In this document: positions 1 through 8,676 of the stretch, in pieces
Position numbering within the stretch: the stretch's first letter is position 1
Layout of the letters: each line of letters opens with the position of its first letter
From: Neobacillus sp. DY30
GTDB taxonomy: Bacteria; Bacillota; Bacilli; Bacillales; Cytobacillaceae
Direction of reading: 5' to 3'
DNA: 64,000 nucleotides
Assembly: GCF_030123065.1 (NCBI RefSeq)
Contig: NZ_CP126093.1
Location: forward strand, 2,422,001-2,486,000
Translations under genes and position numbers: made by a program
The notes under the pieces: model-generated
Told to the model about the DNA's origin: nothing
What the model saw: only the letters and a program-made list of their open reading frames with translations
Database searches by the model: none

Positions 1-1
1 C

Positions 2-856
2 AGTTATACAGGGGCTGCGTCGAAGTTAGGGTATACGCAGTCCACGATTACGTCTCATATACAGGCGCTCGAACAAGAAATTGGCGGAGAGCTGTTTACG
101 TATATAAAAAGGAAATTACAGCTTACCTATATAGGCAGGGAACTTATACCTTTAGCCGAAGACTTACTTGCCACTCATGAACAGATAAAGAACATGAAAA
201 GCACCCAGGAGATTAAGGGAGTACTAAAAGTGGCTGCACCAGAGTCATTGACGATATCTAGAATAGGTCCAATTATTAGGGAATACTCCTTAAAATATCC
301 TCAGGTCAAACTAATACTTAGTAACGGTACTTGCGGGCAAAACCAAATTGATTTAATCAGTGGCAGGGTAGATGTTGCCTTCATGGTCTATCCAGAACTC
401 AAACAAGAAAAATGCGTCCATTATTCACTATTTGAGGAGAAAATAGTCCTCGTAAGTAGTACGCATGGTCCAGAGCATTTTGATCAATATAAAGTAAATA
501 ACGCTAATTATTTTTTTATCACGAATGAAGAAGGATGCAGTTATAGGACCATGTTTGAAAAATACCTCTTAAGACATGATATATACAACTTTCAAACCAT
601 GGAGTTATGGAGTATAGAGGCTATCAAAAAGATTGTTATGAGTGGAATTGGATTTGCGGTATTACCTTACATTACGGTCAAAGAAGAAGTAGAAAGTGGA
701 AAGCTAAAACTCTTACGACACAATGAAAAATTCGAACCTATTTACTCCCATATGCTGGTCAAAAAGAAAAAGTGGTTATCCCCGGCCGTAGAAGCATTTA
801 TTGAACTTGTTTTAAAAACGACTGCTGAATCTAATAAAGATACTGTTTGTTCATAA
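2..856 (+). CDS. LysR-family transcriptional regulator, N-terminus cut by window edge
   Basis: The frame is open from base 2, so this gene begins upstream of the window; an internal Met at 194 is not the start. The first visible residues hold the end of a winged HTH (QSTITSHIQALEQE, then LTYIGRELIPLAEDLL), the usual LysR recognition-helix and wing pattern. From about base 220 a LysR substrate-binding domain follows (GVLKVAAPESLTISRIGPI; later SGIGFAVLPYITVKEEV). It is a DNA-binding regulator responding to an unknown small co-inducer. LysR genes often control a divergent neighbour, but that would lie outside the window. The inducer cannot be told from sequence. Confidence 0.9.
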   Translation, partial: SYTGAASKLGYTQSTITSHIQALEQEIGGELFTYIKRKLQLTYIGRELIPLAEDLLATHEQIKNMKSTQEIKGVLKVAAPESLTISRIGPIIREYSLKYPQVKLILSNGTCGQNQIDLISGRVDVAFMVYPELKQEKCVHYSLFEEKIVLVSSTHGPEHFDQYKVNNANYFFITNEEGCSYRTMFEKYLLRHDIYNFQTMELWSIEAIKKIVMSGIGFAVLPYITVKEEVESGKLKLLRHNEKFEPIYSHMLVKKKKWLSPAVEAFIELVLKTTAESNKDTVCS

Positions 857-932
857 TATAATTAATAATTCTTCGTATATTTCCTTTACACACAATAGAT
901 AATATAACTGATTTACTAAAGGAGATGACAGA

Positions 933-1079
933 ATGAAAACTAAGGATGATTTTAAAACAGGAGCAAAAGTTACAGCGGATAATCAAGTTTATGGAACACC
1001 TAATAGTAAAAGCAAAAATGGCACTGGTGATTCACCAAATGATAATGGTGGTAAGACTAAAAAAGGACTTGATCGTTAA
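933..1079 (+). CDS. Small hydrophilic 48-aa protein, unknown function
   Basis: ATG at 933 follows a clear AAAGGAG ribosome binding site, and the frame runs 48 codons to TAA, directly before a terminator hairpin. The peptide is rich in Lys, Asn, Asp and Gly (ends GDSPNDNGGKTKKGLDR), has no membrane segment or Cys, and is probably disordered. SD, start, stop and terminator in tight order suggest a real monocistronic gene. I recognise no family. Confidence 0.6.
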   Translation: MKTKDDFKTGAKVTADNQVYGTPNSKSKNGTGDSPNDNGGKTKKGLDR

Positions 1080-1084
1080 GGAAG

Positions 1085-1112
1085 CAGCCAATTAATATTG
1101 GCTGTTTTTTTT
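1085..1112 (+). terminator. Rho-independent terminator after the 48-aa gene
   Basis: An 8-bp stem (CAGCCAAT/ATTGGCTG) with a 4-base loop is followed by eight T residues. Confidence 0.85.
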
Positions 1113-1134
1113 CACAAAATTAGGTGAGGATTGA

Positions 1135-1422
1135 ATGGTTAATAAAAATCTAAGCGAACAAGAGTGGGTTTACAATTACCTTCAGAAATGTAAAAAACCC
1201 ATACCTCTAGTTTTAGGTTCGAGAGGTACTTGGAGGATTAATCGAAATAAGGCGATTATTTTAGTGGCATTTACCCTCCCAGATATAGCAGTTATGAGAG
1301 ATTTGCACAATGTTAGAAAAAATCCTATACGAGAAATGAAATATAAAGATATCGTGTATTACGCAGTAAATATGGTAGATAAAAAACAAGTTGAGTACGT
1401 GATTGATTATTGGAAAGAATAA
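1135..1422 (+). CDS. Conserved-looking hypothetical protein, 95 aa
   Basis: ATG at 1135 lies just after AGGTGAGGATTGA, a good Shine-Dalgarno context. The product is basic and mixed alpha/beta by eye (LVLGSRGTWRINRNKAIILV; ends VEYVIDYWKE), with no signal peptide or membrane span. It sits 42 bases before a UDG-superfamily gene and may be cotranscribed with it. I do not recognise the family. Confidence 0.6.
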   Translation: MVNKNLSEQEWVYNYLQKCKKPIPLVLGSRGTWRINRNKAIILVAFTLPDIAVMRDLHNVRKNPIREMKYKDIVYYAVNMVDKKQVEYVIDYWKE

Positions 1423-1464
1423 GAAACATGTTAAATGAAAAACAAGTTCCAGGAGATGAAAGGT

Positions 1465-2043
1465 ATGTCTACATTTTGTGCTGAACTATGGCCTGAGGAT
1501 CCGACCCCAGCAGACTTTGAGAATTGCCGTGAATGCGGTCTTTATCAGCACGGATCGCGTATGGTATGGGGAGAAGGAAATCCGGACGCGCCGATCATGG
1601 TTATCCTGGATAATCCTGGAGCCAGGGAAGATCGTGAAGGGAATTCAGTTGTTTGCGGTACAAGACAAACACTACAGCAAGCTGCAGGTGAAGCAGGCTT
1701 GAAAAAAGACGACTTGTACGTAACTTATATCCTTAAAAGAAGACCAGTACGTGCTTATAACAAGGATGAGGTTCGACAAACCTTTATGATTCATTTGGAA
1801 CAACAAATTCTACAAAAAAAGCCCAAACTGATTCTATGTTTAGGGAATGTGGCAGTACATTCCTTTTTTCGAAACTCAGAAGGTGATGTAAAAACTTTAC
1901 GGGGAACTTGGCACAATGTTCAAGGTTATCAAACCACTGTTGCGTACCATCCATTGGCTGTGAGACGCCGTCCCAACTTATGGGCATATTTTTTACGTGA
2001 TTGGGAGTTTGTTGCAGAGGGCTATCATACATTAACGGATTAG
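1465..2043 (+). CDS. Uracil-DNA glycosylase superfamily protein
   Basis: The 192-aa product has the UDG-fold layout. A Cys pair in NCRECGLYQ sits near the N-terminus, followed by motif-1-like GEGNPDAPIMVILDNPG then AREDREG, a central strand KPKLILCLGNVA, and motif-2-like VAYHPLAVRRRPNL near the C-terminus. Family-4 enzymes use GEAPG and HPS and bind a 4Fe-4S cluster with four Cys. Here motif 1 reads LDNPG, and only two N-terminal Cys plus scattered ones are visible, so substrate and cluster are uncertain. I chose ATG 1465 because AGGAG lies 9 bases upstream; ATG 1435 is in frame but has no SD. Likely role: recognition or excision of damaged or deaminated bases. Confidence 0.75.
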   Translation: MSTFCAELWPEDPTPADFENCRECGLYQHGSRMVWGEGNPDAPIMVILDNPGAREDREGNSVVCGTRQTLQQAAGEAGLKKDDLYVTYILKRRPVRAYNKDEVRQTFMIHLEQQILQKKPKLILCLGNVAVHSFFRNSEGDVKTLRGTWHNVQGYQTTVAYHPLAVRRRPNLWAYFLRDWEFVAEGYHTLTD

Positions 2044-2053
2044 TGGTATTAGT

Positions 2054-2091
2054 AAAAAATGGGGCACCCTTCGTTCGAACAAAGGATGCCC
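2054..2091 (-). terminator. Terminator of the GH27 gene
   Basis: A GGGCATCCTT/AAGGGTGCCC stem (one mismatch) on the minus strand is followed by ATTTTTT. It lies just beyond the stop of the minus-strand glycosidase gene. On the plus strand no T tract follows. Confidence 0.75.
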
Positions 2092-2126
2092 ACATATTAA
2101 AAATTTACATTTCGATTTAATCGGGT

Positions 2127-4139
2127 CTATGAAACAAGCTTATTTGTGCGTTCTGCTTGTTTAGTAGAATTTGTTCTGAATCTAGCAATCATAAATATTA
2201 CGGCTACTGAGGCTAAGGTAAATGAAACGATTAGAAGAGCCGTCATTCTTACGGAGGAATGATCATCTGAATGTCCTTCCATCGATTTTTTACTTTCACC
2301 TATTTTGTTAACTGCAGTAATTTTATAAGCATACGTGACGCCACTCTTCAGTTTAGCGCTATTATCCATATAGTGTGGATCTGATAGATCTGTAGCAATT
2401 GCTTTGTAGTCGCTGCTTAAACCAAGGATATTAATCTCTTTCCGAAAGACCGTATAGGATTCTGCTCCAAATGTTGGATTCCAACTGAGTGAAACAGAAT
2501 GATTATTTTTCCTGTCCGCCAACACCCAGTCTGGCTTGCTTGGAACTTTCGTTAATTCAGTATGAAAGGAATAAATTCCAATCTGTTTTTCGGTTTCTCC
2601 TGATAATGAGGAAACTTTCCAAAAATATCGGGTATCTTTATCTAGGTTCTTTATATCTACAGTGGGTTTAGAGACGGTTTGATCAACAACAATATTTTTT
2701 AACCTTGGATCTGTCGCCACCTCTACATGATAACTGTCTGCCCCGGAAACAGCCTCCCAATTTAATGTGACCTTGGAAGGGTTCACTCCAGTTGCTCCAC
2801 TTTCAGGAGAGACAGTAAGCGCTGAAGCTGGCACTACTTTGATCATACGTGAAGCATGGATGGATAGCTCAGTAGTGAACCCCTTTGTCTTACTTCCTAA
2901 ATCTTGATGACTCCACAAATCACGCACGATTGCAGATTCCTCAATTCCCAAATCTGCCCATTTAACACTAACATCATGTGTAGACGAGCCTAAATTAAAT
3001 AGAGCTACATTAAAGGAACCGTCCGGAAGGCTTTGGTAAAATACCTGAGCGTCGTCCTTTTTATATAGACGCTTCCCAGCAACACCACTTTGATTGACAC
3101 CTAGAATCTCATCATTTGTTAATAAACTGACCCCGAAATCATCCAGCTTTGTTAGGTCATTTCCAATCACAAACTGAGATGCGGCAATGGCCCATAGAGA
3201 AACATAAGAAATTTTCTCGTCATTTGTTAAACCATCCTTGGTGCCATTTGCCACATTCAGTGAATCTAAATCATTCCAGCCGCCAGGACCTGCATGAGGC
3301 TGCCACTCAGCGACATCATCAAATCTCCTCGTCACCTTTTTCCATGATGCATGGTAGGGTGTCCCGTAAGCCTCTACATCATGGTCTGTACGCCAGCCAT
3401 TGGATAATTGTTTCCAGGTAGAAATATGTTTAATATCGAGGTTATTCGACAATTCCACATATATGGGTCTGCCTGTTTTCTCGAGTGCCTTTGCCCATGC
3501 TTCAACATCGGCTATATCCTGATTTCGAACACCATCAATTTTAAGGTAATCGATGCCATACGATGCAAAAAGTTTTGCCCATGAATCAATAAACTCCTGT
3601 GCACCTGGCTTTGAAAAATCGATGGCATACATTTTCTCAAAGTTAAAATTCTTCTTTTCCCCTTTACTAAAGTCCACAATATCCTTTGCATGGTACGGTG
3701 TTCCTTCAATTGGTGTGTTTTGATCTACCGCTGCTTTTGGAATACCAAGCGTAACGTAAAAACCAAACTTCAATCCCTTGCTGTGGATATAGTCTCCAAG
3801 GGCCTTCATCCCATTGGGGAATTTCTTAGGATCAACCGCCCACCTGCCATATTCATCAACGGTAGTCCGCCAATCGAGCATATAATAATCATCAAGATTC
3901 ACATATTGATAGCCGTGCGACTTAAATCTTGCTGCCAAAACATCTGCTGCTGCTTTAATCTTATCCTCAGTCGGTTTTTTTCGAATCGAACTCCAGCTGC
4001 TCCATCCCATAAAAGGACGTTCTGCCAGTTCATTATAGGAAGAAGCGCTTGCTTCGATTGGAGCGAAAGTAGAAACGGAAAAAATACCGGACAGTATAAA
4101 TGAGCAGGAGACAAAAGTTGCCATTATTTTCTTAAGCAT
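2127..4139 (-). CDS. Secreted, membrane-anchored GH27 alpha-galactosidase-like enzyme with two FN3-like domains
   Basis: The protein is 670 aa. Residues 1-32 form a signal peptide ending near ASA. Residues 40-430 match glycoside hydrolase family 27 (RPFMGWSSW, NLDDYYMLDW, YGRWAVDPKKFPNGM). The probable nucleophile is Asp202 in DYLKIDG and the acid/base Asp254 in WRTDHDV. Two fibronectin-III-like modules follow (about 435-535 and 535-625), then a transmembrane helix (about 630-650) and a basic tail. No LPXTG is present, so the enzyme is probably held at the outer membrane face by its C-terminus. GH27 enzymes remove terminal alpha-galactose or alpha-N-acetylgalactosamine; which one is not clear. 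The ATG follows TGAGGAGG. It is monocistronic with its own terminator. Confidence 0.88.
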   Translation of the reverse strand: MLKKIMATFVSCSFILSGIFSVSTFAPIEASASSYNELAERPFMGWSSWSSIRKKPTEDKIKAAADVLAARFKSHGYQYVNLDDYYMLDWRTTVDEYGRWAVDPKKFPNGMKALGDYIHSKGLKFGFYVTLGIPKAAVDQNTPIEGTPYHAKDIVDFSKGEKKNFNFEKMYAIDFSKPGAQEFIDSWAKLFASYGIDYLKIDGVRNQDIADVEAWAKALEKTGRPIYVELSNNLDIKHISTWKQLSNGWRTDHDVEAYGTPYHASWKKVTRRFDDVAEWQPHAGPGGWNDLDSLNVANGTKDGLTNDEKISYVSLWAIAASQFVIGNDLTKLDDFGVSLLTNDEILGVNQSGVAGKRLYKKDDAQVFYQSLPDGSFNVALFNLGSSTHDVSVKWADLGIEESAIVRDLWSHQDLGSKTKGFTTELSIHASRMIKVVPASALTVSPESGATGVNPSKVTLNWEAVSGADSYHVEVATDPRLKNIVVDQTVSKPTVDIKNLDKDTRYFWKVSSLSGETEKQIGIYSFHTELTKVPSKPDWVLADRKNNHSVSLSWNPTFGAESYTVFRKEINILGLSSDYKAIATDLSDPHYMDNSAKLKSGVTYAYKITAVNKIGESKKSMEGHSDDHSSVRMTALLIVSFTLASVAVIFMIARFRTNSTKQAERTNKLVS

Positions 4140-4280
4140 AAAATCCTCCTCAAAAAGATGTATATAAGTACTATATTAATATAGAAAACTCAATATTTTA
4201 ATGAACAATATGTTCCAACAATTTCTCAGGTTGAACCAGGAGGTTAAGGGTAACGAATAGCACTTGTAACTGAATATAAA

Positions 4281-4318
4281 AAAGCAATGTTTTGTATGTG
4301 GATACAAAACATTGCTTT
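4281..4318 (-). terminator. Perfect 17-bp hairpin, probable minus-strand terminator
   Basis: The arms AAAGCAATGTTTTGTAT and ATACAAAACATTGCTTT are perfect complements around GTGG. On the minus strand the stem runs into UUUUUUAU; on the plus strand GGTTGGGG follows, so only minus-strand termination fits. It lies between the ger operon and the GH27 gene and would stop read-through from gerAB. Confidence 0.55.
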
Positions 4319-4418
4319 GGTTGGGGATCTTTATACAAATGATTGATATGGTTATGAATAAAAAAACTTGTTCATTATAGTAAGGATACTAGTTGAATGA
4401 TATTAAAAGGACTTGTGG

Positions 4419-4640
4419 GTGAACGTTGTGCTTTCAGCAGGATTTCTAATTTTTATATTTATAAGTACAATCTCTCTAATTGTTCTTATAGACATTATAC
4501 AAGGTCATGATGTGTACGAAGCCTGGCTTAGTATCAGTAAATTATTAAGAGTAGCAAAGGGAGAAGATTATTTTCTAATTTTGATTTGTTTCATCATTTT
4601 GGGTCTGTTAATTCTAGATAAAATCCGAAGAAAAAAATAA
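4419..4640 (+). CDS. Small two-helix membrane protein, unknown function
   Basis: About 73 aa with two hydrophobic helices (roughly SAGFLIFIFISTISLIVLI and YFLILICFIILGLLIL) joined by a polar loop and ending in the basic tail KIRRKK. GTG 4419 lies 7 bases after AAAGGA and is preferred to the in-frame TTG 4413. It converges with gerAB, the two stops being 13 bases apart. The gene is on the opposite strand to the ger operon, so a role in germination is not implied. Family unknown. Confidence 0.6.
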   Translation: MNVVLSAGFLIFIFISTISLIVLIDIIQGHDVYEAWLSISKLLRVAKGEDYFLILICFIILGLLILDKIRRKK

Positions 4641-4653
4641 CTTCTTAAAAGTT

Positions 4654-5754
4654 TTAATTCATCCCATTTTTTATTTTCCCCTTGATTAAAACAGTGAGCA
4701 GTAATAAAAGGGGGATGATAATTTGTAATGGAATATGAAGCAAGTACGGTACGACTTTTAGTCCTTCATCTAAGTGATTTTGGTAACTAGGTGCTATTAT
4801 TATGGAAGATATTAATATCAATCCTCCTACCAAATAGTTGGAGAGTGCACTTGATTTTATTTTAAACAAAGTGCTAATTCCAATGACTGCACAAAAGAAA
4901 AACATGGTTATTTTAATGAACCCTAAGAACACAACTAAAATGATGACAAAAGAATCTAACCGTTGAATAAATCCTGCAATATCTATAAAGCTGGCTGCTT
5001 TAAGTGTGGGAAAAGATGATCTTGATAAGACGTCAGTTCCTAGTACACAAATTAATAAAAGAATATTTAAGGTAAAATAAATTCCTGCAAATAGTACTGC
5101 CATCATCCCAGTCTTCAATATTTTTGTTTGTTTATTTATATAGGGGAAGATCATTGAGAGTGTAATTAATTCCCCATAAGGAACGGTTACATTTAACGGG
5201 AGCGCTTTAATAATTGGTTTCCATCCATCTGCAAGGATTGGTTTTAGATTTTCGAGATGGATAAGATCGGTTATGATAAACATAATATTAATCATTAATA
5301 AAGTAAAACCAATCAATAAAAAGCAAATACATGCTCCCCTTGCAAATACTTCAAACCCGAAATTTACCGTGTAGATTAAGGTAAACATCATACAAATACC
5401 AACAACCGTAATAGAAGTTCTGTAATAAGCAGAATTAATGAGTATTTCTTCAATATCTCGTAAAACTCTTGACGCTATATAAATAAAATAAATAATATAA
5501 AAATAACTAAAGATACTTCCTAGGAACTTACCCCAAATTTTCCTTATATATTCTGTAAGGGGAAGAGTAGGATATCTCTTATGAAGATGATAGTATATCG
5601 TGAGTAAAATTAATCCAGAAAAAGGTGAGATAAGGGTAAGAATCCAAGCATCTTGTTTGGCTCCGCTGCCAATATCTAAAAAAATGGTGGTCCCAAACAA
5701 AAAAAGGACGATTAAGCAGAAAAGTTGAAATCCATCAATTTTCACATTAGCCAT
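4654..5754 (-). CDS. GerAB-type germinant receptor permease subunit (GerB family)
   Basis: The 366-aa protein has about ten transmembrane helices and belongs to the GerB subfamily of amino acid/polyamine/organocation permease-like proteins (FQLFCLIVLFLFGTTIFLDI; GSGAKQDAWILTLIS). In spore germinant receptors this inner-membrane subunit takes part in germinant recognition. It is the last gene of an A-C-B receptor operon, 20 bases after the GerAC gene. It lacks a helix-breaking frameshift and has normal family length. The germinant cannot be deduced from sequence. Confidence 0.93.
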   Translation of the reverse strand: MANVKIDGFQLFCLIVLFLFGTTIFLDIGSGAKQDAWILTLISPFSGLILLTIYYHLHKRYPTLPLTEYIRKIWGKFLGSIFSYFYIIYFIYIASRVLRDIEEILINSAYYRTSITVVGICMMFTLIYTVNFGFEVFARGACICFLLIGFTLLMINIMFIITDLIHLENLKPILADGWKPIIKALPLNVTVPYGELITLSMIFPYINKQTKILKTGMMAVLFAGIYFTLNILLLICVLGTDVLSRSSFPTLKAASFIDIAGFIQRLDSFVIILVVFLGFIKITMFFFCAVIGISTLFKIKSSALSNYLVGGLILISSIIIAPSYQNHLDEGLKVVPYLLHIPLQIIIPLLLLLTVLIKGKIKNGMN

Positions 5755-5774
5755 ATCTGTATACCTCTTTACTA

Positions 5775-6947
5775 TTAATTAGGTTCATAGGGATCCGTTA
5801 CAAGGCCTGAATCATTTATAGAACCTTTTACGTTAACCTCCACTTTTGCCTTGCTGAAAATGGTGTTCCACTCTTTTTTGTGTTTTTTCCAATAACGAGG
5901 ATTTTCTTTTGATAGTGTAGATCCAAATCCAAACACATCTGATCCTGTACTCTGTGAAATCTGAATGGTTCGCTGTACTTGTCTTCTAATTTCTTTTTCT
6001 AAATCCGTCTCAATTTTTGTTAACACTTTTGTGTCTGTTATATCTTTATTGCAATTTATTTCAGATATTTCTGTGTTTATTGCGATGTTGACTTGTAAAG
6101 TGGGAACAGGCCTTAAAAGGGTTTTAATTGACCCTTTACTTCTTTTGGAAATAAGTGTAATATACTCTTTTCCACAGGGTATAGGAAATGATGTACTCTC
6201 TATTTCTGATAAAATTAAATTGGCGTTACGAGCCATTTCTCCATCATACCATTTTACCAATTTATCTTTTTTAAATAGCGCCAAACCACTAATTTCGATA
6301 ACTGATGGTTTGATATCATTTAAATTGTTCGTTTGGTTTTTGGATTTAAGTTTTTTATTTAGTTTAATCCCTGGTAATAGGAGGTCTTTACCTTCACTTG
6401 TAAGAGTAGCAATGACTTCATGTAAATTCATTGTTTTCGCGATACCATAAAATTTTTGATCGTTTTCGCTTGTACTTTTTACACTTTTTGTTGGATTTGA
6501 TTCAAGTGGTTCCACCACCCCGAGTACATTTTCTGCTGATGTTCCTCTTGCAATAAAAACAGGAAAAGTGGACTTTGCTTGTTTTCCTCTTTCAAATAAA
6601 TCGAATATTAAATTTGTTCCTTTCCGTGCCAACTTTTCACTAATGACGACCAGCGATAAATGTGAAACGTCGTTCTCTCTAGGAATAATACTAGAGGCTC
6701 TTCGATAGGCATCTAATACTGTCTTTGATTCTGCCGTATAGTTAGAAACTGGTATCCCGGTAGGAGTTCCAATCGGGGATAATTGACTTGGATTAATCAC
6801 TTGGAACGTAACCCGATATCCATTTTCAATATCTTGAGAGACATCTATCCCCACAGCTATGACAAGACCTAATTGGTTTAACTCCCTGTAATTAGAACAG
6901 CCCGGGATTAACAGGATGATGAGCAGCAAAGTAACGAGTTTTCTCAT
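5775..6947 (-). CDS. GerAC-type germinant receptor lipoprotein
   Basis: The 390-aa lipoprotein has a signal peptide with lipobox LIPGC (Cys17), followed by the typical Ger(x)C start (NYRELNQLGLVIAVGID) and a C-terminal domain ending in a conserved helix-strand region. In the known receptors the C subunit is anchored in the spore inner membrane and is needed for receptor function. It lies between GerAA (9-base gap) and GerAB (20-base gap), so the three are translated from one sporulation-stage mRNA. Confidence 0.93.
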   Translation of the reverse strand: MRKLVTLLLIILLIPGCSNYRELNQLGLVIAVGIDVSQDIENGYRVTFQVINPSQLSPIGTPTGIPVSNYTAESKTVLDAYRRASSIIPRENDVSHLSLVVISEKLARKGTNLIFDLFERGKQAKSTFPVFIARGTSAENVLGVVEPLESNPTKSVKSTSENDQKFYGIAKTMNLHEVIATLTSEGKDLLLPGIKLNKKLKSKNQTNNLNDIKPSVIEISGLALFKKDKLVKWYDGEMARNANLILSEIESTSFPIPCGKEYITLISKRSKGSIKTLLRPVPTLQVNIAINTEISEINCNKDITDTKVLTKIETDLEKEIRRQVQRTIQISQSTGSDVFGFGSTLSKENPRYWKKHKKEWNTIFSKAKVEVNVKGSINDSGLVTDPYEPN

Positions 6948-6956
6948 TTTTGACTC

Positions 6957-8453
6957 CTACTCGAATTCATTTTGTTTTCGTTTCATAGTACCCTTTGAAG
7001 AATTCATATTTAAGGAAGTAATCGGAAACCGAATTAAGCTATCTTTCAGAGCACCTATTTTGAAGGGGGCTAACGGAGCAAAATAAGGGACACCAAAAGA
7101 ACGTAAACTACAAAGATGTACTAATATACATAAAGTAAGTAATAAAATGCCGTAAAATCCGATAAAAGCCGAAGATAAAATTAACAAAAACCGCAAGCCT
7201 CTGGCAGTATTGACAATATTTGTATTCGGAAGAGTAAAGCTATTTATGGCTGAGGTAGCTACAATAATCACAATGGCTGCTGAAACAAAACCTGCTTCAA
7301 CTGCAGCTTGACCTAATATGAGTGCGCCAACAATGGAAACAGCTGGACCAATTGCTCGAGGCATTCGAACTCCAGCCTCCCTCAAAACTTCAAATGCAAG
7401 TTCCATAATCAATAATTCAATAATCGCTGGAAAAGGAACCCGTTCTCTCTGTGCCATTAACGTGACCATTAATGTAGTAGGGATTAATCCTTGATGATGC
7501 GTTATTAAAGCTAAATAAACGGCGGAGGCATACATATTTAAAAGGAAAGAGCCAATTCGAATTAATCTCAAAAATGAGCTAAAAACATTATTTTCATAGT
7601 AATCTTCAGGTGATTGAAAAAACTGAATGAGTAATACCGGTAAAATTATGACAAAGGGTGTTCCTTGGATTATAATAGCAATTTTGCCTTCTAATAAATT
7701 CGCAGTCACAACATCAGGTCTTTCGGAACTTTGCATAAGAGGGAAGAGTGTCTTTCTGTTGTCTCGAACTGCTTCTTCAATGTAATTGGCTTCAAGTACC
7801 GAGTCTATCTTAATCGATTTTATCCGTGACATTGCTTCCATGACAGTGCCGTGATCGGCGATTCCCTCCATGTACATAATTCCTACGTCTGTTTTTGTTA
7901 CACTGCCTACTTTTGTTGTTTTAAGCCTTAACTTAGCATTTTGGATTCTAGACCGGATTAATGATATGTTTGTACTCAGATTCTCTGTAAAGCTATCCTT
8001 CGGCCCTTTAATAACAGTTTGGGTAGTTGGTTCCGTAATCGAACGCGATTTAAACTTTCTGGTACCTACTTTTATTGCTTTTGAGGACTCATCGAGAAGT
8101 ATAACGGTATCTCCAGCTAAAATACTTTCTAAAAGCTCTGACCAATTGAATATAAATTCGATAGAAGTTACAGATATAATCTGCACTATTTTATCTGCTA
8201 ATTTCTCTGTAGATTTAAAGGAATAAGTATCTCTATTAAGTTGAATAATTGGGCTAATAACATTCTCCGTAATGCTTTGATCATCCACGATACCTTCAAT
8301 ATGGATAATGACTACGTTTTTAGTGGAAACTTGAAGTTTTCTAATGGATAGATCGTCGCTATTACCGAGTGCCATTTTCAGTTTTCTGATGTTTTCCTCT
8401 GCGTTCTCGCTAAGTGGAATTCTTTGATTTTTATTATTTTCAGTCATTTCCAA
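6957..8453 (-). CDS. GerAA-type germinant receptor subunit
   Basis: The 498-aa protein has a hydrophilic N-terminal domain (to about residue 240), then membrane helices (about 245-450) and a short tail, as in the GerA family. The signature region VPFPAIIELLIMELAFE, then REAGVRMPRAIGPAVSIVGA, is present. The ATG follows GAAAGGAGG. It is the first gene of the receptor operon. Such operons are normally transcribed by sigma-G in the forespore; a weak CATAATA element lies upstream on the minus strand near 8511, but I could not find a convincing -35. Confidence 0.94.
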   Translation of the reverse strand: MEMTENNKNQRIPLSENAEENIRKLKMALGNSDDLSIRKLQVSTKNVVIIHIEGIVDDQSITENVISPIIQLNRDTYSFKSTEKLADKIVQIISVTSIEFIFNWSELLESILAGDTVILLDESSKAIKVGTRKFKSRSITEPTTQTVIKGPKDSFTENLSTNISLIRSRIQNAKLRLKTTKVGSVTKTDVGIMYMEGIADHGTVMEAMSRIKSIKIDSVLEANYIEEAVRDNRKTLFPLMQSSERPDVVTANLLEGKIAIIIQGTPFVIILPVLLIQFFQSPEDYYENNVFSSFLRLIRIGSFLLNMYASAVYLALITHHQGLIPTTLMVTLMAQRERVPFPAIIELLIMELAFEVLREAGVRMPRAIGPAVSIVGALILGQAAVEAGFVSAAIVIIVATSAINSFTLPNTNIVNTARGLRFLLILSSAFIGFYGILLLTLCILVHLCSLRSFGVPYFAPLAPFKIGALKDSLIRFPITSLNMNSSKGTMKRKQNEFE

Positions 8454-8676
8454 TCCTCCTTTCGAAAAAAATTCCTAATTAATATTATTTTTTCCAGTAA
8501 TAACTATATTATGATTAATTATTTTTGAGGCTAAAGAATGTAAGCTAGAGGAGTCAAATAATGTAGAGTAAAGTTATTAAAAGACATAGAGGTATGTATT
8601 AAAATCCAACATGGTGTAGTAAAATATTATTTTATACGTAATTCTTTGTTACAACTCTTATGGAAGGAGTTTCACT

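Noticed and set aside
5965..6450. Plus-strand 161-codon ORF inside the GerAC gene
   Set aside because: It mirrors the real minus-strand gene, has no SD and no recognisable protein.
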